A DNA stretch of 64,000 nucleotides from Saccharopolyspora rhizosphaerae (GTDB lineage: Bacteria > Actinomycetota > Actinomycetes > Mycobacteriales > Pseudonocardiaceae). The number at the start of each line of letters is the position of its first letter. The first letter of the stretch is position 1. The notes under the pieces were generated by a model. It did not search any database and was not told the origin of the DNA. It saw only the letters and a list, made by a program, of their open reading frames with translations. The position numbers were made by a program, and so were the translations under genes. The stretch covers positions 186,001 through 250,000 of the forward strand of contig NZ_RSAA01000014.1 of the NCBI RefSeq assembly GCF_003931915.1. The letters run 5' to 3'. This document shows, piece by piece, positions 27,049 through 35,649 of the stretch.

Positions 27049-27426
27049 TCACCACGGCCCGGTCCCGTCCTGGGGTCGCTTGGCGTTGTTCGGAACATCG
27101 TCGAGCTCTCCTGCGGCCACCGCCATGACGACGACGTAGGCCTCGGTGTTCGAGGAGGTCAGGCGAACTCCGTTCACACCGAGGGAGGTGGAGGTCGTGG
27201 CCAGAGCGAGGAGCTTGTTCCCGTCGACAAGACCACGGGTCCGAGCGAGGGAGTGGAGCAGAGCCGCACCCTTCTCCACCACCGTCGGGTGGGTCTCCAC
27301 CCCGAACGCCGTCGTCCTCCAACTTGGCGAGAGCCGACTCGAGCAGCCGTGGTCATGAACCTCGACCTCGCCTCCCGGAGTTCGCTCACCGACGTGGAGA
27401 GGCTCGTCCAGGGTGAGGTGGATCAT
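27049..27426 (-). pseudogene. Decayed Doc-type (Fic fold) toxin
   Basis: The frame encodes a Doc-family protein: MIHLTLDEPL at the start, FGVETHPTVVEKGAALLHSL, then VDGNK and LGVNGVRLT with EAYVVVMAVAAGELDDV. Two faults are seen. Between about 27348 and 27312 the expected helix (LLESALAKLEDD) is readable only in another frame, so a one-base loss and a one-base gain bracket it. The Fic motif, normally H-x-x-x-D-G-N-K-R, reads RGLVDGNKLL, losing both the catalytic His and the Arg. Doc toxins phosphorylate EF-Tu; this one should be dead. Its ATG overlaps the antitoxin stop as ATGA. Confidence 0.72.
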
Positions 27427-27625
27427 CGACCGAGGCGCTCCCGCGCTTCCGCACACCGCGGGAGTTCCTCGTCGAGCACCCGATCGATCAGACCAGCCCT
27501 GCTGTGCCCCTCGATGTGCTCCCGCACCGCCTGGCGGGCGACGTCCTGCGTGGAACGGTGTTCGAGCTCAGCACGACGCCGCAGGGCCTCGGCTTCTCGT
27601 CTGACGATCGCAACGTCATTGCCAT
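27423..27625 (-). pseudogene. Frameshifted ribbon-helix-helix antitoxin of the Doc pair
   Basis: The stretch EALRRRAELEHRSTQDVARQAVREHIE and the tail DRVLDEELPRCAEARERLG match antitoxins that precede Doc toxins in actinobacteria. The natural start MAMTLRSSDE at 27625 is one base out of frame with it, so a single-base loss near 27590-27600 breaks the gene. The stop and the doc ATG overlap, the usual antitoxin-toxin coupling. Together the two genes are a relic toxin-antitoxin module. Confidence 0.68.
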
Positions 27626-27708
27626 GTGGAGTGGTACCAGTGCTTGCACCAGGCGGTCCGTGCTCCCGCCGCGCCCGGTGGAGGACGCAGCGGGAGCACA
27701 GCGCTGTC

Positions 27709-28512
27709 TCAGCGCCCGGCCGCGAGCTGGGCCTGGATGTCGGCTGCGTAGGTGGAGGTCCGGGTGTAGATCCCCGGGTTGCCCGGCCGGGCGCAGCCGT
27801 TCCCGGTGGAGACGATGCCGACGAGCTTGCCGTCGACCACCAGCGGACCGCCGGAATCGCCCTGGCAGGCGTCCACGCCACCTTCCGCGTACCCGGCGCA
27901 GACCATCGCCTGCGGGTCGTACTGGCTGTAGGCCTGCTTGCAGTCGTCGTCCGAGGTCAACGGGACCTCGGCCTTCTGCAGGACGTCGGCGGAGCTGCCG
28001 CCCTCGGAGGTCGCGCCCCAGCCGAGCACGGTGGCCACCCGGCCTGGCTCGTAGACCGCGGTGTCCTCCGGTGTCGCGACCGGCAGCGGGGCCTGCGAGA
28101 GCTCCTTGTCGAGGGTCAGCACCGCCACGTCAGACCCGGTGTTGGCGTGCTGGTAGTTCGGGTGCGTCCAGATCCCGGTGACCCCGGCCTCGACCCCCTC
28201 GGTGGAGGACTTGTCCTCCCTGCCCGCGATCACGCGCACCGACGTGGGCTGCTCGCCCTCGACGCAGTGCGCGGCGGTGATGACCTTGTTGGCTGCGCCG
28301 ATCGTGCCCCCGCAGAACTGGTTCCCCTGCCCGTCGGTCAGGTGCACGACGTACGGGTGGTCGGCGATCCGGGCCGCCTGCCCCCCGACGATCGGCGGAG
28401 CGGCCGTTCCCTGCTGGCCGGCGTGGGCAGTGGTGGCGAGCAGGCCCCCGACCAGGCTCATCGCCGCAAGCGTTCCTGCCGCTGCCCGCACCCCGAATGT
28501 CCTGTCCAACAT
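27709..28512 (-). CDS. Secreted trypsin-like serine protease (S1 family), second copy
   Basis: 267 residues. A signal peptide (VRAAAGTLAAMSLVGGLLA, then AHA) precedes IVGGQAARI. The triad is His in VITAAHCV, Asp in GSDVAVLTL and Ser in DACQGDSGGP, with the trypsin-type Asp before it. Six or more Cys residues sit at disulfide positions shared with Streptomyces trypsins. The nearby protease at 24108 has the same layout and blocks (YDPQAMVCAGYAEGG against YDPRSMFCAGYPEGG), so the two are paralogues separated by two transporters and a dead toxin pair. Confidence 0.9.
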   Translation of the reverse strand: MLDRTFGVRAAAGTLAAMSLVGGLLATTAHAGQQGTAAPPIVGGQAARIADHPYVVHLTDGQGNQFCGGTIGAANKVITAAHCVEGEQPTSVRVIAGREDKSSTEGVEAGVTGIWTHPNYQHANTGSDVAVLTLDKELSQAPLPVATPEDTAVYEPGRVATVLGWGATSEGGSSADVLQKAEVPLTSDDDCKQAYSQYDPQAMVCAGYAEGGVDACQGDSGGPLVVDGKLVGIVSTGNGCARPGNPGIYTRTSTYAADIQAQLAAGR

Positions 28513-28720
28513 GGTTCGTCTCCTCCCCCGGAGCCTCCGGGCGGCCGTCCGACCGCCGCTCCGGCTCGTCCAAAGTGTCCACGAGTAAGAGGAAACGAAC
28601 CCCTTGTCAGATACAGCTCAACCAGGAGCGCAACACGAACGAGTGGAAATCTGAGGACTTTTCCACCCGGTCGACCCACCATCTGAGTCCACAGTGGAGA
28701 GACGTGCGGAGAGGTGTCCG

Positions 28721-28749
28721 CCCCGGGGCCGACACGCCCGGCCCCGGGG
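28721..28749 (-). terminator. GC-rich hairpin after cobN
   Basis: CCCCGGGGCC and GGCCCCGGGG, 10 bp perfect, loop 9 bases, 7 bases past the cobN stop. There is no T-run, but such GC-only hairpins are common actinomycete terminators. The remaining 28513-28720 shows nothing else. Confidence 0.6.
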
Positions 28750-28755
28750 TGGGTT

Positions 28756-31700
28756 TCAGTCCTCCAGCTGGCCTTCCAGCTCCAGGTACACCGACCGCAG
28801 GTCGTCGAGGACCTGCTGGTCGGGCTCGGCCCAGAGACCCCGGTCCGCGGCCTCGAGCAGCCGTTCGGTCATGCCGCGCAACGCCCACGGGTTCGAACCG
28901 CGCATGAACTGCTGCACCTGCTCGTCGAACACGTAGGACTCGGCCAGCTTGGTGTACATCCAGTCGTCCACCACCCCTGCGGTGGCGTCGAACCCGAACA
29001 GGTAGTCCACGGTGGCGGCGAGCTCGAACGCGCCCTTGTAGCCGTGCCGCTGCATCGCCGAGATCCACTTGGGGTTGACCACCCGGGCGCGGAAGACCCG
29101 CTTGGTCTCCTCGCCGAGCGTGCGCGTCTTCACCGCGTGCGGGACCGCCGAGTCACCCACGTAGGCGGCGGGGTCCTCACCGGACAGCGAGCGCACCATC
29201 GCGACCATGCCGCCGTGGTACTGGAAGTAGTCGTCGGAGTCGGCGATGTCGTGCTCGCGGGTGTCGACGTTCTTCGCCGCCACCTGGATCCGCTTGAACG
29301 CCGTCTCCATGTCGCCGCGCGCTTCGCGCCCGTCCAGCCCGCGCCCGTAGGCGTACCCGCCCCAGGTCGCGTACACCTCGGCGAGGTCGGCGTCGCTGCG
29401 CCAGTTGCGCGCGTCGATCAGCGGCAGCAGGCCGGCACCGTACGCGCCGGGCTTGGAGCCGAAGATGCGGGTCGACGCCCGCCGGTCGTCACCGTGCTCA
29501 CCCACGTCGGCGCGGTAGTGCGCGGCGACGTAGTTGTCCTCGTCGGGTTCGTCGAGCTTGGCGACGGTCTGCACCGCGTCGTCGATCAGCGACACGACGT
29601 GCGGGAAGGCGTCCCGGAAGAAGCCGGAGATGCGCACCACCACGTCGATGCGCGGCCGCCCCAGCTCGGCGACCGGCACGACGTCGAAACCGGTGACGCG
29701 CCGGGAGGCCTCGTCCCACTTCGGGCGGCACCCCAGCAGCCAGAGGACTTCGGCGATGTCGTCGCCCTGGGTGCGCATCGCCGAGGTGCCCCACACGGTC
29801 AGGCCGACCGAGCGCGGGTTCTCGCCGGTGTCGGCCACGTGCCGGGCGATCAGCGAATCCGCGAGCGCGGAGCCGACGTCGAAGGCGTTGCGGGACGGGA
29901 TCGCCTTGGGGTCGACCGAGTAGAAGTTGCGGCCGGTCGGCAGCACCGAGATCAACCCGCGGGTCGGCGAACCCGACGGCCCGGCCTGCACGAAACCGCC
30001 GTCGAGGGCGCGCAGCACGTTCGTGACCTCGTCGGTGGTGCGCTCGAGTCGCGGCACCAGCTCGTCGCAGGCGAACCGCAGCACCCGCACGAGCTCCACG
30101 ACGCGCGCACCCATCGCGTCGGTGACGACCTGCTCAGCGGAGCCGGAGTCCCAACCGGTGTCGGCCAGCGCCTCGACCAGCTTGCGCGCCAACGACTCCA
30201 GCAGGTCCACCGCGTCCGACGCCGAAGCCGACGGGCCCTCGACGAGCGCGGTCAGCTCACCCGGGACGTCCGCGCGGGCACCGGGCTCGGCCAGCAGCGC
30301 CTGCTCGTCGAGTCCGAAGTGGTCGGACAGCGCCGAGCGCAGACCCGGCAGCGCGCCGACCGTGCCGCCGAAGACCTGCTTGGCGCGCAGGATCGCCAGC
30401 ACGTCGTTGACGAGCTCCTCGTCGCGCGGCGCACGGCCGAGGATGTGCAGGCCGTCGCGGATCTGCACGTCCTTGATCTCGCACAGGTAGCCGTCGATGT
30501 GCATCACGAAGTCGTCGAAGGACTCCGCGTCCGGCTGGTCCTCCTGGTGCAGGTCGTGGTGCAGCTCGGCCTGGGTGACCAGCTCCCAGATCTGGCTGCG
30601 CAGCGCCGGTTTCTTCTCCGGGTCGAGGTCGGTGACCAGCGCGTACTCGTCGAGCAGCTGCTCGAGCTTGGCGATGTCGCCGTAGGCGTCGGCGCGCGCC
30701 ATCGGCGGGATCATGTGGTCCACCACCGTCGCGTGGCCGCGCCGCTTGGCCTGCGTGCCCTCGCCCGGGTCGTTGACGATGAACGGGTACACCAGCGGCG
30801 TGTCACCGAGCACCGCGTCCGGCGCGCAGTCCGCGGCCAATCCCAGGCCCTTGCCCGGCAACCACTCCAAGGTCCCGTGCTTGCCCAGGTGGATCACCGC
30901 GTGCGCGCCGAACTCCTCGGCCAGCCAGCGGTACGCCGCCAGGTACTGGTGCGAGGGCGGCAGGTCCGGGTCGTGGTAGATCGCGATCGGGTTCTCGCCG
31001 AAACCGCGCGGCGGCTGGATGAGCAGCACCACGTTGCCGCAGCGCAGCGCGGCGACGTAGAGGTGGCCCTCGTCGTCGACGTAGAGGCTCCCGGGCGGGG
31101 CTCCCCAGTGCTCGGTCATCGACGCCCGCAGCTCTTCGGGCAGCGCGTCGAACCACTCGCGGTAGCGGGTCGCCGGGACGCGGATCGCCGCCTCGGCCAT
31201 CTGCTCCTCGGTCAGCCACTCCACGTCGTGCCCACCGGCGGAGATGAGCCGGTGGATCAGGGTGTCACCGTCCAGGCCGGTCACGTCCAGGCCGCCGAGG
31301 TCGTACCCGGCCTCCTCGAGAGCCCGCAGCAGCACGACCGCCGAAGCGGGGGTGTCCAGGCCGACGGCGTTGCCGACGCGGGAGTGCTTGGTCGGGTACG
31401 ACGAGAGCACCACGCCCAGGCGCTTGGCGGAGTTGTCCACGTGCCGCAACTTCGCCAGCGACACCGCGGTGGAGGCCACGCGCGCAGCCCGCTCGGCATC
31501 GGCGACGTAGACCGGGATGCCCTCCGGCCCCTCCTCCTTGAAGGAGAACGGCACGCTGATCAGCCGGCCGTCGAACTCCGGCACGGCGACCTGCATCGCA
31601 GCGTCCATCGGCGACAGCGCGGCATCGCTCTCCGACCACACCGCGCGACTGGTGGTCAGGCACAGGCCCTGCAGCACCGGGATGTCGAGTTCGGCCAGCG

Positions 31701-32433
31701 CACCGGCGTCCCAGGAGTCCTCGTCACCACCCGCGCTGGCGTCGGCGGCGACCGCACCGCCGGCGGCGAGCACGGTGGCGATGAGCGCGTCGCACCCGGC
31801 GAGCAGCTCGCGCAGACCCGCGGCGTCGGACAGGCCGCGCAGCGAGCCGCAGAAGACCGGCCGCACGTTCGCACCGGCGGCTTCGACCTGGTCGGCGAGG
31901 GTGTCGACGAACGCGGTGTTGCCCGACAGGGCGTGCGCCCGGTAGAAGACGACGCCGATGGTCGGCCGCGACGGGTCGTGCGCGCGCTCGCCGTGCAGGC
32001 CGAACTCCGGCATCGACTGCGGCTCGGTGAACCCGGTCCCGGTCAGCAGCACCGTGTCGGACAGGAAGTGCGCGAGCTGCGCGAGGTTCTCCGGACCGCC
32101 TTCGACCAGGTAGGCCAGGGCCTGGGTGGAGACACCAGCAGGAACGGTCGACAGCGACATCAGCTCGGCGTCCGGGGTCGCCTCACCGCCCAGCGCCACC
32201 GTCGGCAGGCCCGAGGCCAGCACGGCGTCCAGACCTTCTTCCCAGGCGCGGCGGCCGCCCAGCAGCCTGACGACCACGACGTCGACGCCCTCCAGCAGTG
32301 CCGGGACGTCCTCGGCGACCACTCGGGAGGGGTTGGCCACGCGGTAGTCGGCCTCGGCGGCACGCGCGGCCAGCAGATCGGTGTCCGCAGTGGACAGCAG
32401 CAGAACTCGGGCGTCGCGGGCAGGCTCGCTCAC
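28756..32433 (-). CDS. cobN: Cobaltochelatase subunit CobN
   Basis: 1225 residues, the usual size. It is the large subunit that binds hydrogenobyrinate a,c-diamide and inserts cobalt with the help of an ATPase pair, here probably the ChlI-D protein at 21266. Family blocks include PTIGVVFYRAHALSGNTAFVD near residue 135, VIHLGKHGTLEWLPGKGLGL in the middle with its metal-ligand His pair, and the C-terminal WGGYAYGRGLDGREARGDME. The GTG start follows a GAGAGG site 47 bases behind a riboswitch. Its presence means cobalt can be inserted late. Confidence 0.95.
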   Translation of the reverse strand: MSEPARDARVLLLSTADTDLLAARAAEADYRVANPSRVVAEDVPALLEGVDVVVVRLLGGRRAWEEGLDAVLASGLPTVALGGEATPDAELMSLSTVPAGVSTQALAYLVEGGPENLAQLAHFLSDTVLLTGTGFTEPQSMPEFGLHGERAHDPSRPTIGVVFYRAHALSGNTAFVDTLADQVEAAGANVRPVFCGSLRGLSDAAGLRELLAGCDALIATVLAAGGAVAADASAGGDEDSWDAGALAELDIPVLQGLCLTTSRAVWSESDAALSPMDAAMQVAVPEFDGRLISVPFSFKEEGPEGIPVYVADAERAARVASTAVSLAKLRHVDNSAKRLGVVLSSYPTKHSRVGNAVGLDTPASAVVLLRALEEAGYDLGGLDVTGLDGDTLIHRLISAGGHDVEWLTEEQMAEAAIRVPATRYREWFDALPEELRASMTEHWGAPPGSLYVDDEGHLYVAALRCGNVVLLIQPPRGFGENPIAIYHDPDLPPSHQYLAAYRWLAEEFGAHAVIHLGKHGTLEWLPGKGLGLAADCAPDAVLGDTPLVYPFIVNDPGEGTQAKRRGHATVVDHMIPPMARADAYGDIAKLEQLLDEYALVTDLDPEKKPALRSQIWELVTQAELHHDLHQEDQPDAESFDDFVMHIDGYLCEIKDVQIRDGLHILGRAPRDEELVNDVLAILRAKQVFGGTVGALPGLRSALSDHFGLDEQALLAEPGARADVPGELTALVEGPSASASDAVDLLESLARKLVEALADTGWDSGSAEQVVTDAMGARVVELVRVLRFACDELVPRLERTTDEVTNVLRALDGGFVQAGPSGSPTRGLISVLPTGRNFYSVDPKAIPSRNAFDVGSALADSLIARHVADTGENPRSVGLTVWGTSAMRTQGDDIAEVLWLLGCRPKWDEASRRVTGFDVVPVAELGRPRIDVVVRISGFFRDAFPHVVSLIDDAVQTVAKLDEPDEDNYVAAHYRADVGEHGDDRRASTRIFGSKPGAYGAGLLPLIDARNWRSDADLAEVYATWGGYAYGRGLDGREARGDMETAFKRIQVAAKNVDTREHDIADSDDYFQYHGGMVAMVRSLSGEDPAAYVGDSAVPHAVKTRTLGEETKRVFRARVVNPKWISAMQRHGYKGAFELAATVDYLFGFDATAGVVDDWMYTKLAESYVFDEQVQQFMRGSNPWALRGMTERLLEAADRGLWAEPDQQVLDDLRSVYLELEGQLED

Positions 32434-32477
32434 GGTGATCCTCTCTCGGGGTGCGCGCCCCGGCGGGGTTCCCGGCG

Positions 32478-32625
32478 GCAGGAGTTCCTGGCTCCCGGAT
32501 CCTCGCGGTGTCCCCGCCTTCCAGCCCGTGAGGGCCGTGGCTGCCAGGGGTCCGCTCCCCGGTCACAGTGGCGCGACCGCCCCGGCTTCACACCGGGTTC
32601 CTCCACGTCACCGCCGTACTGGCGC
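32478..32625 (-). ncRNA. Cobalamin riboswitch upstream of cobN
   Basis: On the minus strand: GGAACCCGGTGTGAAGCCGGG, GCCACTG (32572-32566) with TGACCGGGGAG, and GGAAGGCGGGG. The 3' end is GGAGCCAGGAACTCC (32495-32482), different from the GAGTCAGGACAC of the other two copies. The core is intact, so ligand binding is expected. It ends 47 bases before the cobN GTG. Confidence 0.88.
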
Positions 32626-32919
32626 AGCCATCCTATCGGCCGAGCGGGAGGGCACCACACGGCAACCGGATTCCGCGAGAAAGATCTCCCTCGGAGTTCC
32701 TCCGCTCATCTTGCCCAGCGGTGCGGGTGGGGGAACCCGAACCGTGCTGTGGACTCCGCGCGCCGCTCCTGATGCCTGCCAGTGCACGGCGTCACGGCGT
32801 GCTCGACACAACACCGCTCAGCACCCCCGGCAGCGCCGGTTGCTCAGGTGGGGTGAAGAGGAAGCGCCTCCGGCGCTTGCCTGACGCAGTCGTCGGGCGT
32901 GCAACGACGGCGCTGTCTG
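32626..32919. other. Intergenic region between cobN riboswitch and the dehydrogenase operon
   Basis: It contains the hairpin at 32862-32878 and presumably the cobN promoter. No gene is supported. Confidence 0.6.
32862..32878 (-). terminator. Hairpin terminator after the dehydrogenase
   Basis: AAGCGCC and GGCGCTT around a 3-base loop, then CCTCTTC on the minus strand, 42 bases past the stop at 32920. Confidence 0.5.
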
Positions 32920-33831
32920 TCAGTAGCCTGCTGCGACGTCGACGAGGCCCAGGAGGGGCTGGCCGGCCATGTGGCGGCGGACGTTCTCCTCCACCCGACG
33001 GGCGAGCGCGGGCATCTGCAGCGACGGCGGGTTGGCGGTGTGCGGGGAGATCAGCGCGCGCGGGTGGCTGAACAGCGGGTGCCCGTCGGGCAGCGGTTCC
33101 GGGTCGGTCACGTCGAGCGCGGCCCCGCCGATGCGGCCGGCGTCGAGCGCCTCGACCAGGGCGTCGGTGTCGACCAGCGAACCGCGCGCGATGTTGATCA
33201 GCCAGGCGTCGGACTTCATCGTGCGCAGCGCCTCGGCGTCGATCAGCTTCGAGGTCTCCGACGTCGCCGGAGCCGCGACCACCACGAAGTCCGACTCCGC
33301 GAGCACCTGGCGCACACCGTCGGTGTCCTCGGCGGGCCAGGTGCGCTCGGCGCCCAGCACAGGCTTGCCGGAGCGGTTCACCGCCAGCACCCGCACGGCG
33401 AAGGGCCGCAGCACCTCGATCAGCGCCTTGCCGATGCCGCCCGCGCCGATGATGCCGACGGTCGATCCGGTGAGGCTGCGCATGCCCTCCGGTCGCTGCC
33501 AGGTGGTGGCCCGGGCCATCGTCGCCAGCTGCCGGGCCCCGGTGAGCACCAGCCCGAGCGTGTGCTCGGCGACGGTCTGCGCGAACGTCCCCGCGGCGGA
33601 GGTGAAGGTGAGGTCCTCGCGCAGCACTCCGGCGGCCACCCAGGACTCGATGCCCGCCGACGGCAGCTGCACCCACTGCAGGCCCGGGCGGTCGTACTCG
33701 GCGAAGCGGCTCGGCTCCGCGCCGAACCACACCAGCGCGTTCGCCTCCTCGGCGGAGCTCAGCTCAGCACCGGCGGCCACCACGGCGGCCTCGAGCTCGG
33801 CGTTCGCCTCCGGACCAACGTGGACCTTCAC
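32920..33831 (-). CDS. NAD-dependent D-2-hydroxyacid dehydrogenase
   Basis: 303 residues. The nucleotide-binding domain has VGIIGAGGIGKALIEVL, the catalytic Arg lies in LINIARGSLVD, the Glu in DVTDPEPLPDGHPLF, and the His in LISPHTANPP. The start GTG at 33831 has AGGGAG five bases upstream; an in-frame GTG 18 bases further up is less likely. It is the third gene of an operon with an aldolase and a sugar kinase of the 2-keto-3-deoxygluconate route, so its substrate may be a keto-sugar acid such as 2-ketogluconate. That is inference. Confidence 0.88.
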   Translation of the reverse strand: MKVHVGPEANAELEAAVVAAGAELSSAEEANALVWFGAEPSRFAEYDRPGLQWVQLPSAGIESWVAAGVLREDLTFTSAAGTFAQTVAEHTLGLVLTGARQLATMARATTWQRPEGMRSLTGSTVGIIGAGGIGKALIEVLRPFAVRVLAVNRSGKPVLGAERTWPAEDTDGVRQVLAESDFVVVAAPATSETSKLIDAEALRTMKSDAWLINIARGSLVDTDALVEALDAGRIGGAALDVTDPEPLPDGHPLFSHPRALISPHTANPPSLQMPALARRVEENVRRHMAGQPLLGLVDVAAGY

Positions 33832-33893
33832 GACTTCTCCCTCTCTCACGACCTGCTGGACCCCCGTCGCACGGGGATCGGTGGGAATGGCGG

Positions 33894-34487
33894 TCAGCCC
33901 TCGACGAGGTCCGCCAAGGCGGGCAACTGGGTGTCATCCTCCAGCGCCGATCCGACGGCGACCACGTCGGCTCCCGCCTGCGAGAACTCCGGCGCGTTGC
34001 GAGCGTTCATGCCGCCCGTGGCCACGAGGCGCAGCGCGGGGAAAGGGCCCTTGATCGCGCGGAACCAGCTGCTGCCCAGCTCTGCTGCCGGGAAGGCCTT
34101 CACCCACGACAGGCCGAGCCGCAGCGCCTGCTGGATCTCGCTGGGCGTGGCCACACCGGGCAGGTGCGGTAGGTCGAGGTCGGCGCTGAGCCGCACCACG
34201 TCGGCGTCCAGACCAGGCGCGACGGTGAAGGCGGCGCCGATCCGGTGCGCCGTGCGCAGTTGCTCCGGCGTGGTGATCGTGCCCGCGCCGACCGGGCGGC
34301 CGCGTTCGGCACCGGCGCGCACCGCCGCTTCCAGGGACGGCTCGGCCTTCGGCGTCTCGATCGGGACTTCCACGGCGTCGATGCCCAGGTCCCAGGCGCG
34401 CTCGGCGAGTTCGACGGTCCGCTGCGGGTCCATGCCGCGCAGGATCGCCATCACCGGCTTGGCGAACAGCTCGTCCAAGAAGTGCAC
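33894..34487 (-). CDS. eda: KDPG / 4-hydroxy-2-oxoglutarate aldolase
   Basis: 197 residues. It cleaves 2-keto-3-deoxy-6-phosphogluconate to pyruvate and glyceraldehyde-3-phosphate. Visible marks are MAILRGMDPQRTVELAERAW, the Glu of IDAVEVPIETP, GAGTITTPEQLRTA, PHLPGVATPSEIQQALRLG, and the Schiff-base Lys in SWVKAFPAAELG. The GTG start lies 3 bases after the upstream kinase stop. The FVAP-type sheet is normal; catalytic residues are intact. Confidence 0.9.
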   Translation of the reverse strand: MHFLDELFAKPVMAILRGMDPQRTVELAERAWDLGIDAVEVPIETPKAEPSLEAAVRAGAERGRPVGAGTITTPEQLRTAHRIGAAFTVAPGLDADVVRLSADLDLPHLPGVATPSEIQQALRLGLSWVKAFPAAELGSSWFRAIKGPFPALRLVATGGMNARNAPEFSQAGADVVAVGSALEDDTQLPALADLVEG

Positions 34488-34490
34488 GTC

Positions 34491-35462
34491 TCACTCGCTC
34501 CCGTCGAATCGCAGTGCGCCCCAGCCCTGTTCGTCGAGCGCCAGCCAGCGGTCCACCGACGCGGCGTCGGGTGCCGCGCTGTGGTCCTCGGTGCTGCGGA
34601 GGCTGTGCGCGGCCAGCAGGTGCCCGCGGCGCAGGCAGCGCTCGTCGTCCTCGCCGCGCAGCAGGCCGGAGAGGAACCCGGCGGCGAAGGCGTCACCGGC
34701 GCCGACCGGCTCGACGACCTCGACGCTGGGGGCGGGCACGACGGTGGTGCGCTCGCCCAGCGCGTAGGCGGCCTCGGCCCCGTCCTTGACCACGACGGTG
34801 ACCGGCGAGTCGAGGAGTTCCCGCACGTCGGCGGCGGTCTTCACGCCCCACAGGGTCGCGGCTTCGTCGAGCCCGACGAACACCACGTCGGCGAGCTGGG
34901 CGAGCTCGGCGAGCACCGGAGCGGCCTGCCGGGCCGACCAGAGGGCGGGCCGGTGGTTGACGTCGAAGGAGATCGGGGCGCGGCGAGGGCGGGTCAGCAA
35001 CCGCCGGATGAGGCGGTCACAGCTCTCCGACACCGCCGGGGTGATGCCGCTGATGTGCAGGACGCGCGCGGCGTCGACGTCCTCGTCGGCGAGGAAGTCG
35101 TGGTCCATGGTCGAGGCCGCCGAACCCGCGCGGTAGTAGTGCACGCGGGTTCCCTCGGGGCCGGGGTCCTTGAAGTAGACGCCGGTGGGGGCGTCGGTGC
35201 GCACCTCGACCAGCCCGGTGTCGACGCCGGCGTCCGCGATGGAGGCGACCAGCCGCCGTCCGAGCGGGTCGTCGCCGACGCGGCTGGCCCACCGCACGCG
35301 GTGACCGAGCGAGGCCAGGTGCACGGCCACGTTGGACTCGGCACCACCCGCGGAGAGGGTGAAGGAAGGGGCCCGTTCGAGCGGGAGCGGGTCCGCCGGG
35401 GCGACCAACGACATCGTCTCGCCCAGGCACAACACCTCGGCCTCGTTGCCCGGCTGCGCCAC
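34491..35462 (-). CDS. kdgK: 2-keto-3-deoxygluconate kinase, PfkB family
   Basis: 323 residues. The sugar-binding N-terminal motif is LSAGGAESNVAVHLASLGH and the C-terminal PfkB signature is PVGAGDAFAAGFLSGLL, with the catalytic Asp in GAGD. It is followed by the aldolase gene, so phosphorylation of KDG to KDPG is the likely reaction. The GTG at 35462 has GGGAGG five bases away; an ATG 15 bases upstream is possible. An inverted repeat at 35530-35548 may be its operator. Confidence 0.87.
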   Translation of the reverse strand: MAQPGNEAEVLCLGETMSLVAPADPLPLERAPSFTLSAGGAESNVAVHLASLGHRVRWASRVGDDPLGRRLVASIADAGVDTGLVEVRTDAPTGVYFKDPGPEGTRVHYYRAGSAASTMDHDFLADEDVDAARVLHISGITPAVSESCDRLIRRLLTRPRRAPISFDVNHRPALWSARQAAPVLAELAQLADVVFVGLDEAATLWGVKTAADVRELLDSPVTVVVKDGAEAAYALGERTTVVPAPSVEVVEPVGAGDAFAAGFLSGLLRGEDDERCLRRGHLLAAHSLRSTEDHSAAPDAASVDRWLALDEQGWGALRFDGSE

Positions 35463-35529
35463 ATGTCCTCCCGTCATCGCTGGGTCGGGCGACAGCTTAG
35501 CCACACGTCGGTGCAAAGCGCACACCCTT

Positions 35530-35548
35530 CGTTGCATCAGACGCAACG
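35530..35548. promoter_or_regulatory. Inverted repeat, putative operator of the KDG operon
   Basis: CGTTGC-N7-GCAACG lies about 70 bases upstream of the kdgK start, in the divergent gap shared with the PEBP gene. Its symmetry fits a dimeric regulator (IclR or GntR type); none is encoded beside it. Confidence 0.45.
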
Positions 35549-35649
35549 ACGCCGATCGGTCCGACGCGCCGAACCGGCGCGAGGTCTCCTAGGCTGGCCC
35601 CGTGATCGCCGACGATCACCCCTAGCCACAGGAAAAGGAGGATGCTCGC

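Noticed and set aside
28714-32772. 1352-codon plus-strand open frame opposite cobN
   Set aside because: It is antisense to cobN, has no recognisable domain and reflects high-GC third-position bias.
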